From an uncultured Acidimicrobiales bacterium (GTDB lineage Bacteria > Actinomycetota > Acidimicrobiia > Acidimicrobiales > Aldehydirespiratoraceae), in assembly GCA_951812975.1 (NCBI GenBank), contig CATOTC010000001.1, positions 831,001 through 895,000 of the forward strand: a stretch of DNA of 64,000 nt, in the 5' to 3' direction. The translations under genes were made by a program, and so were the position numbers. This document shows, one piece after another, positions 44,439 to 51,677 of this stretch. Within the stretch, counting starts at the first letter, position 1. Each line of letters opens with the position of its first letter. Below the pieces are notes generated by a model that saw only the letters and a list, made by a program, of their open reading frames with translations, was not told the DNA's origin and ran no database searches.

Positions 44439-45592
44439 GCGCCCTCTCTAGTTCGCTGCGCTGACACCCGCTCTAGTTCGCTGCGCTCACGGGCCGCGAG
44501 GCCGCGGCCTCGCTGGTTCGCGGTCGTGTCCGGGATCAATCCGCTCGGCCTCTGACTCAGCCTCTGAGGCTCATTGCCACTAGCGGGGATGCCGTGGTAG
44601 GGACGACCGGCCTTCTTCCACTCGGCGTAGAACTCGAAGAACTGTTCACCGAACGGACTGAGGTCCTGCAGGGGCATAGCCGCACGGCGCACGGTGAAGT
44701 CCATGGGGGCGAGTTCGGCGGCGGTCGCGAACCAGTCGGCCGCTGACGGCTCACCGCAGCGACGCAGATGAACTGCAATCCGAAAAGCCAGACGAGCCTC
44801 GATCTCGTCGACGTTGAGATCGGGAATCTCCGTGGCAGCGTCTGCGGGAAGCGTCCCGGAACGAACCCACTCCCGAACCCGGTCCAGGTGCTCATCGGGG
44901 CGCACACCCGTGAACTCGAAGAACATGTCGGTGCCGACCTCGGCTGAGTTCGGCCGGGCGATGGCACCGTCCTCATCGATCCAGACAACCGTGGGCACAT
45001 TGCTCACGGCATACAGCTCGGCGAGCACATGGTCTCGATCAAGCAGCACAGGAAACGAAATACCCTCGGTGAGGGGCCGAACGTCGTCGGCCGACTCGTC
45101 GAGCGCCACCCCGATCACCATGAAGCCACTGTCGCTCAGCTCATCGTTGAGTGCCTGCCACCCGGGCAGATCAAATCCGCAGCCTCACCAACTTGCGAAG
45201 GCCACCAACAGCCTCTTGCGGCCCGCGAACTGCTCCAGCGACCGGTCCTCCCCGTCGAGGTCGGGCAGCACGAAATTGGGGGCACGACGTCCGCTGAGCG
45301 CATCGCTGCGGGTCTGGGACGGCACGCTCAAAGCCACGAGATCGGTGTCGTCCGCAAGCATGGAACTGACGCCGACAGCCGTCGCAGCAGCGCGGAGATC
45401 AACGCAGTCACCGTGCAGCAGGTCGATCTCGGTGACCGGTATGCACTCGCTCTCTCGACACAGACCCTGAGGTTTCAGGTCCCAGCCGAGGACCCCGTGC
45501 AGCGATTCTCGGTCGACAAGCACAAGATCATCGACACAATGGCCATCTACTTCAAGCGATTCGTGCGGCATGAGAACCGTGACCGTCGACAT
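44276..45592 (-). CDS. Thioredoxin-fold redoxin with in-frame TGA; probable selenoprotein
   Basis: From ATG 45592 (MSTVTVLMPHESLEVDG) the frame meets TGA at 45185-45187 as codon 136 and then continues for 303 codons. Around it the protein reads LLVAFASW-[TGA]-GCGFDLPGWQ, so TGA takes the place of the first active-site Cys of a thioredoxin-like WCxC motif. Later NVPTVVWID is the cis-Pro loop of the fold. A CTGCC/GGCAG stem-loop follows 15 nt after the TGA, in the bacterial SECIS window. The protein is probably Sec136-containing. The alternative is a simple Cys to stop mutation. The tail after residue 346 is repeat-derived (copy C), and the last 54 codons are antisense to the thiolase-like gene. 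Confidence 0.65.
44439..44553 (-). repeat. Dispersed intergenic repeat, copy C (inverted)
   Basis: On the minus strand it opens AGAGGCCGAGCGGATTGATC, matching copy B almost base for base, and closes with two AGCGCAGCGAACTAGA blocks. It has joined the 3' end of the redoxin frame, so that gene's natural stop was probably lost and a new tail added. Confidence 0.75.
45155..45169 (-). promoter_or_regulatory. SECIS-like stem-loop after the redoxin TGA
   Basis: In the mRNA the hairpin is CUGCC-CGGGU-GGCAG, with a 5-bp perfect stem and G at loop positions 2-4. Its 5' arm starts at nucleotide 16 after the UGA and the loop covers 21-25. Bacterial SECIS elements place a G-bearing apical loop about 16-37 nt after the UGA. 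Stem and distance fit; SelB binding is untested. Confidence 0.55.
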
Positions 45593-45705
45593 TGAGTCCC
45601 CCAGCGACTGATTGATTGGCTCAGGGCTCGAAGTCTTGCAGCTTCGCACCCCGAACACCCCATCGGATGCCCCCTGAATCTGGATCGCCGGATAGGGTTC
45701 GGAAC

Positions 45706-46488
45706 ATGTCATCTGTAGTCCAACTTGAACGCAGCACCACCACCGGGGTCGCCATAATCCGGCTCGACCGACCCAAAGTGAACGCCGTGAACGAAGCAAT
45801 GCTCGATGAACTCGGCGCCGTCTGCAACACGCTGGCCGACGACCGCGAGATCCGAGCCGTGGTGTTGACCGGAGGAGACCGTCACTTCGCAGCGGGTGCC
45901 GACATCGGACGTTTCCCGACCTTTGACCGCGAGCAGGCACTCGCCTTCTCCCAGGAGTTCAACAACACTGCGCTGGGCATCGAGGCACTGCCGCAGATCA
46001 CCATCAGCGCCATCAACGGCTACGCGCTGGGGGGCGGCCTTGAACTCGCCCTCGCCACCGACTTCCGTGTGGCTGCCAGCAACGCCCAGCTCGGGAACCC
46101 CGAAGTTCTGCTCGGGATCATTCCAGGCGGTGGGGCCACCCAGCGGCTGGCCCGATTGGCCGGCGTCACCAAGGCCAAGGATCTCGTGTATTCGGGCCGT
46201 GCGATCGGCGCCGAAGAGGCCCTCGCCTGCAATCTGATCTCGGCAATCTTCGAGCCCGACGAAGTACAGGCCGAGGCGATCAAGATGGCCGAAGGCTATG
46301 CGGCCGGCCCAGCGTCGCTGCAACTCGCCAAGGCTGCCGTGCTGAGCGGCTATCACCTGCCCCTCAACGAAGCGGTCAAGATCGAGTCGGAACTGTTCGC
46401 CGACTGCTTCAACACAGAGGACTGCGCCATAGGAGTGCAGAGCTTCTTGCAGAACGGTCCCGGCAAGGCCTCCTTCACCGGCCGCTGA
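45706..46488 (+). CDS. Enoyl-CoA hydratase/isomerase family protein
   Basis: A 260-residue crotonase: oxyanion hole AAGADIGRF, GGGLELALATDFRVAA and the catalytic-Glu region NPEVLLGIIPGGGATQRL. E in NPEVLLG is the usual base of hydratases. Start chosen at ATG 45706 (MSSVVQLERSTTTG). It should hydrate 2-enoyl-CoA in fatty or branched-chain acid breakdown. Confidence 0.9.
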   Translation: MSSVVQLERSTTTGVAIIRLDRPKVNAVNEAMLDELGAVCNTLADDREIRAVVLTGGDRHFAAGADIGRFPTFDREQALAFSQEFNNTALGIEALPQITISAINGYALGGGLELALATDFRVAASNAQLGNPEVLLGIIPGGGATQRLARLAGVTKAKDLVYSGRAIGAEEALACNLISAIFEPDEVQAEAIKMAEGYAAGPASLQLAKAAVLSGYHLPLNEAVKIESELFADCFNTEDCAIGVQSFLQNGPGKASFTGR

Positions 46489-46512
46489 ACGCCCATCGGT
46501 TGCGGTCTCGGG

Positions 46513-47262
46513 TCAGGCGATGTCCATTGTCCGCAAGCGCAGGCTGGACAGCACAATCGCGGCAATGACGACCAGAGCAGGCACGACAGTGGCGGTGGTC
46601 AACGAGAGGTTGCCGAGATACAGGTCGGCTCCGGTCTGCTCGGCGATGATCGACCGGGTGTAGCCGCGGATGGCCAGCCTCTCGCCCACACTGCTGAGTC
46701 CCGCCACAACACCTTCCCAAATGAGGATGTAGCCGATACCCCACACGACGGCGTTCTTGATCAGCATTCCAAGCAGCATGAACACCGCGGAATAGGCGAG
46801 ATTGCCCACTGCACAGGCCAGAACTGTGGCCCACACCAATTCGGAACCGACATTGGTGACGAACGCCGCCACCGTCAGGGGGACGAGGGTCAAGGGCAGG
46901 CTCACGGTGACCGAGGCGAGCCAGGCTCCGACGACCATCGGCCAACGGTCCATCGGACGCAACCACAGATACACCAGTGTTTCGTCCTCTTTGAGGTCGC
47001 CGAATGCCGCTGCGGCGAACACCAGAGCCACGATCGGAACCACGATCGTGAAGCCCAGATTAGCCATAACCTCGGTTCCGAGTTCGAGGGCCTCCTCGGC
47101 CGACTCATCGTCGCCGACGGTGCGTGAGACCAGCGCCACAACCAACGAGATGATGGCTCCGACGCCGAGCAGGGCCACGACTCGTCCCTTCGACAGCAAC
47201 TGGCGGACAAGCAGACGATGCGTGATCACGATGGCCCGCGGAGCAGAGACATAGGTGTTCAT
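46513..47262 (-). CDS. ABC transporter permease
   Basis: A 249-residue membrane protein with six hydrophobic segments (VVALLGVGAIISLVVALV, LGFTIVVPIVALVFAAAA and others) and a DETLVYLWLRP motif typical of ABC-2-type permeases. Last gene of the four-gene operon 50070-46513, overlapping the ATPase by 4 nt. The operon could export lipids, drugs or peptides; direction and substrate are not determined. Confidence 0.75.
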   Translation of the reverse strand: MNTYVSAPRAIVITHRLLVRQLLSKGRVVALLGVGAIISLVVALVSRTVGDDESAEEALELGTEVMANLGFTIVVPIVALVFAAAAFGDLKEDETLVYLWLRPMDRWPMVVGAWLASVTVSLPLTLVPLTVAAFVTNVGSELVWATVLACAVGNLAYSAVFMLLGMLIKNAVVWGIGYILIWEGVVAGLSSVGERLAIRGYTRSIIAEQTGADLYLGNLSLTTATVVPALVVIAAIVLSSLRLRTMDIA

Positions 47263-48239
47263 CGCCGCTCCACCAGATACCTGAAGACCGATTCGAGGTC
47301 ATCGTCGGTCGGGACCATCTCCCGCAGTCGGATTCCGAGTTCAGCCGACAATGAGGCGATGTTCCGACCGAACTGGTCGACGTTGAGCGTGTCGATCAAC
47401 ACGGTGTTCTCCCGCACGGAGGCCCCATCGACGAGGCCTCGTCCGATGAGCTCGGAGGCGAGCCTGCGTGCATCGTCCGACAGCACCCTGATGCGATGGG
47501 GACGGTCGTCCATCAGTTCCCGCAGACGTCGGTAGTCGCCGGAGGCGACCAGTCGGCCCTGGGCGATCACAAGCACTCTGGAACCGATGCGTGCGACCTC
47601 GTCGAGCACATGGCTGGAGACCAGCAGGCACTTGCCGCTGTTGCCGAGGTCGTGGAACAGGCTGATCATCCGGTTGCGTTGAACCGGGTCGAGTCCGGTG
47701 AGCGGTTCATCGAGGACTAGCAGGTCGGGATCGTTGACGAGCGCTGCGGCCAGCTTCACGCGCTGCCTCATTCCCTTGGAGTAGGCACCTATCCGTTTGG
47801 GGTCCTCGGGATCGAGGTCAACGTGGGCCAAACTCTGGCGGGCCTGGGCGGCTGCGTCGGCGACACCGTGGGTCCTGCCGGCGAACTCGACGAACTCGAA
47901 GGCCGAGAATCGCTCCAGCAGAGTGTCCTGTTGGGGTGCGAGCCCGATGGTGCCGCGCACGTTGCGGTGTTCGCGGGCATTCTCACCGAACACCCTCACG
48001 GTGCCCCGCGACGGACCCGTGAGGCCGCAGAGGATGCGGAACAGCGTCGACTTTCCGGCGCCGTTGGGTCCCAACAGGGCGGTCACGCCGGGCCCCACTG
48101 TGAAACTCACGTCGGAGACCGCGACCACGTCACCGAATGCCTTGGTGACGTTCTGCACTTCAACGATCGGCGCGGCGGGGGGCGGAGGTGGAGGCGGTGG
48201 AGCCGGAGGTGGAGCCGGAGAAGACTCGGATACAGCCAT
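47259..48239 (-). CDS. ABC transporter ATP-binding protein
   Basis: A 326-residue ATPase: Walker A LLGPNGAGKSTLFRIL, Q-loop APQQDTLLE, signature YSKGMRQRVKLAAAL, Walker B LLVLDEPLTGLDP, H-loop LLVSSHVLDE. It starts with a Pro-rich tail (APPPAPPPPPPPPAAP). Overlaps both neighbours by 1-4 nt. Together with 46513-47262 it is the second ATPase-permease pair of the operon. Confidence 0.9.
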   Translation of the reverse strand: MAVSESSPAPPPAPPPPPPPPAAPIVEVQNVTKAFGDVVAVSDVSFTVGPGVTALLGPNGAGKSTLFRILCGLTGPSRGTVRVFGENAREHRNVRGTIGLAPQQDTLLERFSAFEFVEFAGRTHGVADAAAQARQSLAHVDLDPEDPKRIGAYSKGMRQRVKLAAALVNDPDLLVLDEPLTGLDPVQRNRMISLFHDLGNSGKCLLVSSHVLDEVARIGSRVLVIAQGRLVASGDYRRLRELMDDRPHRIRVLSDDARRLASELIGRGLVDGASVRENTVLIDTLNVDQFGRNIASLSAELGIRLREMVPTDDDLESVFRYLVERR

Positions 48240-49144
48240 CAGGTCGCCTCGAGCTTTCGATACTTGTAGCCCACGACGCCGGCACCGGCCGCGAACCAGG
48301 CCGCAGCAGCGAGCGCGACGACTCCTGTGTCGATCTCCGACAGCGGCTGGCTTTCGTCTGATACCTCACCGAGGATTCGCGTCGCCGCTTCGCCCGCGGT
48401 CGCCAGAGGATCAAGAAACCCGTACGCATTTGAGAAGTCCGCCACATTGATAAGAATGCTGCTGACAGTCGTGCCCCCCAAGACCACCAGAACAACTGCG
48501 ACGCTCGCGAAGGCTCTGCGGTCTGTCACACTGGCTCCCGCCATCGCCAGTGCCGTCATAACCGCCGAGATCAGCAGGCTGCCCGCAGTCAACTTCAGGA
48601 AGACCTCGAGCCATTCGACCACGCCTGGGGGGCCGTCACCTGCCACTGTGTATCCCAGCAGGGCGAGCAGCACAGGCCCGAGGGCGATGATCATCATCAC
48701 CGCCAGCACAGCTCCGACCTTGGCACCGACATAGGAACTCCGAGTCAGCGGCGTCGACAGATACAACGAGAACATCCCGTCGCGCCGGTCGCGAACCAGG
48801 GCCTCCGGGGCCACCATCGCCGCAAAGAGCAGAATCGCCAAAACCGAGAAACCGAACAGGTCCGAATAGTTGACCAGCGAACCGTCACCCAGATCACGGA
48901 ACAGGATGGCAACACCCACGAATACCACAGCAGGCAGCGCCGCTATCACCACCACAATGACCGGGAAGACCTTGTGGCGAGCGGGCCGACCCATTCCCAG
49001 GATGCTGCGGATCGTCTGCCAGGTCAGGGACCGGACTGCCCCGACCACACCGGAACGAGAGCCCTCGTACTTCCGGTAGCCGCGGTCGTGGATCTCGGTT
49101 CCGTCCGCGCTTGATCTGGCGTTGCTGTTGGCAGGGCCGTTCAT
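48239..49144 (-). CDS. ABC transporter permease
   Basis: A 301-residue membrane protein with several TM segments (VFPVIVVVIAALPAVVFVGV, LFGFSVLAILLFAAMVAPEA, GAVLAVMMIIALGPVLLALL). N-terminal region includes the operon's charged IHDRGYRKYEGSR. It overlaps the upstream ATPase gene by 4 nt (ATGA). Confidence 0.75.
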   Translation of the reverse strand: MNGPANSNARSSADGTEIHDRGYRKYEGSRSGVVGAVRSLTWQTIRSILGMGRPARHKVFPVIVVVIAALPAVVFVGVAILFRDLGDGSLVNYSDLFGFSVLAILLFAAMVAPEALVRDRRDGMFSLYLSTPLTRSSYVGAKVGAVLAVMMIIALGPVLLALLGYTVAGDGPPGVVEWLEVFLKLTAGSLLISAVMTALAMAGASVTDRRAFASVAVVLVVLGGTTVSSILINVADFSNAYGFLDPLATAGEAATRILGEVSDESQPLSEIDTGVVALAAAAWFAAGAGVVGYKYRKLEAT

Positions 49145-50070
49145 GATGTCCCCACCGAGAAGAGGTCTTCGAGACGGCGCCGTCGGCGTTCGATCCGGAC
49201 GACTCTGGCGTTGGCATCGGCGACTGCGTCACGTACCCGGTCGGCGACGAGGTCGGCATCGGGTCCGATCACCTCCATACGGGATTCCACCTCGCCGCGC
49301 CGGACATCGAGGCCGGACTGCGACAGTTGGCTCATCACTTCGTCGAAGGCATGGGGCTGGTCCGCGGTCTCCGCGAGTTCGACCACCACGCCCTGCTCGT
49401 CTCCGACCAGGTCGGTGAGCCGCCCCTGTGCGACGAGTTGGCCTGCGTCGAGGGCCACGATGTGGTCACAGATTCGTTCGACCTCTTCGAGCAGATGCGA
49501 TGTGAGCATCACATCGATCCCGTATTCGCGGCTGACCTGGCGGATCAGTGACAGCATCTCGTCGCGTTGAACCGGGTCGAGGCCGTCGGTCGGCTCGTCG
49601 AGGAGCAGCAAGGCTGGATCCGAGGCGATGGCCTGGGCGAGCTTCACCCGCTGGCGTTGGCCGGTGGACATCGTCCCCAGTGCCCGGGCGCGCTCCTCCC
49701 CCAGACCGACGAGCCACAGGGCGTCTGAGGCACGGCCTCTGGCTTCGCTGCGGGGCATGCCCCGTACTTCAGCCATGTGCTTCACGAAGTCCGAGGCGGG
49801 CATGTCCTCGGGCACGACGTTGCGTTCCGGCCCGTAACCGATCTGAGCACGCAGTTGCGCTCCGTTGGTCTGCGGATTGAACCCGAGCACCGATGCCTGC
49901 CCTGCGGTCGGCACCCGCAGACCCAGTACCAGGCTCATCAGTGTGGTCTTGCCCGCACCGTTGGCACCCACAAGACCGGTCACACCGCTCTGTACATCAA
50001 TATCGAGCGAGTCGAGCGCACGCTGTGCGCCGAACTGCATCGTCAAGCCGCTCGTCGTGATGATGCTCAT
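49141..50070 (-). CDS. ABC transporter ATP-binding protein, first gene of the operon
   Basis: A 309-residue ATPase: Walker A VGANGAGKTTLMSLVL, signature MSTGQRQRVKLAQAI, Walker B LLLLDEPTDGLDP, H-loop MLTSHLLEEVE. Start chosen at ATG 50070 (MSIITTSGLTMQFGAQ), which is shared by the duplicated copy at 56621. The longer open frame upstream is not supported. Its first third is copied at 56274-56621. Confidence 0.9.
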   Translation of the reverse strand: MSIITTSGLTMQFGAQRALDSLDIDVQSGVTGLVGANGAGKTTLMSLVLGLRVPTAGQASVLGFNPQTNGAQLRAQIGYGPERNVVPEDMPASDFVKHMAEVRGMPRSEARGRASDALWLVGLGEERARALGTMSTGQRQRVKLAQAIASDPALLLLDEPTDGLDPVQRDEMLSLIRQVSREYGIDVMLTSHLLEEVERICDHIVALDAGQLVAQGRLTDLVGDEQGVVVELAETADQPHAFDEVMSQLSQSGLDVRRGEVESRMEVIGPDADLVADRVRDAVADANARVVRIERRRRRLEDLFSVGTS

Positions 50071-50170
50071 CGAAGCCGAACTATAACCCGCTTGCTTGTC
50101 CATCGTTGTTTTCGGCTGGAGTTGCCAGCGGCGTTGTGGGGAGTGCCGGGTCCGGCGGGGCTGGAGGTTG
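49724..50170. repeat. Segmental duplication, copy 1 (ABC ATPase 5' end plus upstream region)
   Basis: Bases from about 49724 (TCTGAGGCACGG) to 50170 are nearly identical to 56274-56720, in the same orientation. The copy covers the first 115 codons of the ABC ATPase and about 100 bp upstream of its ATG. The two copies flank the surface-protein module 50303-56200. Confidence 0.85.
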
Positions 50171-50302
50171 TACGAGATGGGCAGGACGCGTGGGTGTTGT
50201 GACGTGGTGGTGAATCTTGTATTGTCGCTCGAACAGGTCCAACCAGCCGAGATCTTGCCGGTCTTCCTTGAGACACCGGGTGTTATAGTGCCGGTCCGAG
50301 CT

Positions 50303-51511
50303 ATGTTCCCCACCTTTGCCTTCAAGCAAGGAGTTCTAGTTGTTCTCGTGACGCTCCTGTTCGCGTCGTGCTCAAACGGCGACGGAACCAGCCTCAACCT
50401 TGACAACACGATCATTACGGCAGACGTCTACGACACAGGCAAAACGTCTGACGTTGAGCATGGGCACACACACGACGAACCCGCAGTCACCTACCCGATT
50501 GTCTATCTCACCCGGGTCGAGTGTCACACCGAGTTCGTGCATGCCCACCCGGCGGTAACTGACGCGCATGTCGGAAGCGAGCCCGCATCCGAGTGCCATA
50601 CGCACACCTGTGAGACACGACCGCATGGACCCGATGTCACCTATTCAGGCGATCCCTGGCCATGCCCGACCCCAGCATCAACCGCCGACGCGACGACGGC
50701 TGGGCCGACAGAGATTCCGCCATCGGTTTCCGGGCCGGCCACGACCGCCACAGACGCGCCGACGACGATCGATCGAGGAGCAAGCCAAGATCTGGTATCC
50801 GCTGGAGACGACTGCCCAGGGACGATTATGGGACGGTTCCACTTGGGCGAACCGTCAGGATGCCGTCTCGATGACGGCACGGTGTTGTGTCTTTCCGCGC
50901 CGAGAAACTCGGCCGGAGAGATCCTCTACAACGCTGCTGAGTGGACCGTGTGCCCCGATTTCGACCCGAATCGGCCACCGTGTCCGACATCATTCGACGC
51001 CTCATATCATGGCTGGACAGACCGCTGGGATCATGTGATCACATCAGCAGAACAAGGATCGTATGTTCGCCCGTTGTGGGAAGGAACAATCGACTTGACG
51101 CCGGGATTGTGGTTCGGCGAGCTGTGTGTTCGCAACAACGAAGGATCACAACTCGGGATCGTCGAACCACAACGGGCGTACGTACATATGGGACCACAGC
51201 CGTACTGTGACGGGCTGCCTGGGTTCACCACCGAAATCGGAAGCGATGGACCCGAGGACCACATCTACAGCAGCAACGGCACCGTCGAACTACTCCAAGG
51301 CACCACCGGATGGATCGGGACTTGGCTGTTTCGCTGCACTGACCGGAACGGTCCTTACGCCTACCGGATCACGTTGGTGTCGGCTGGTGACTGGGTGCTC
51401 AGACTGGGCAAAGCCGACCTGCCCTTCGAGATGGGCACCTACAGCGAATCCATCGGCGACGTCACCGAATGGATCGACGACCTGAACGCGAGACACGGCG
51501 CTTCGGGTTGA
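50303..51511 (+). CDS. Lipoprotein, His/Cys/Thr-rich
   Basis: A 402-residue secreted lipoprotein. Signal peptide MFPTFAFKQGVLVVLVTLLF is followed by the lipobox ASC (LLFASC, Cys near 23). Mature residues up to about 130 are rich in His, Asp and Cys (EHGHTHDEPAVTY, RVECHTEFVHAHP, ECHTHTCETRPH), a possible metal-binding segment, followed by Thr/Ala-Pro linkers. The C-terminal domain is not recognised. Start chosen at ATG 50303. First gene of the surface module. Confidence 0.65.
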   Translation: MFPTFAFKQGVLVVLVTLLFASCSNGDGTSLNLDNTIITADVYDTGKTSDVEHGHTHDEPAVTYPIVYLTRVECHTEFVHAHPAVTDAHVGSEPASECHTHTCETRPHGPDVTYSGDPWPCPTPASTADATTAGPTEIPPSVSGPATTATDAPTTIDRGASQDLVSAGDDCPGTIMGRFHLGEPSGCRLDDGTVLCLSAPRNSAGEILYNAAEWTVCPDFDPNRPPCPTSFDASYHGWTDRWDHVITSAEQGSYVRPLWEGTIDLTPGLWFGELCVRNNEGSQLGIVEPQRAYVHMGPQPYCDGLPGFTTEIGSDGPEDHIYSSNGTVELLQGTTGWIGTWLFRCTDRNGPYAYRITLVSAGDWVLRLGKADLPFEMGTYSESIGDVTEWIDDLNARHGASG

Positions 51512-51677
51512 CCGACATGTATGAAATGAATCCCAAGCAGGCAGCGACGCTGACTCCTTGACCGTTGGTATCAGAGCAGTCAACACGATTGACCCGCCAA
51601 TTCGAGACGGGGGCCCGTGACAGTGAAGGTAATATGTTTCACTAGTGTGATTTATATCTTGCTACTCTGTAGCTCGT

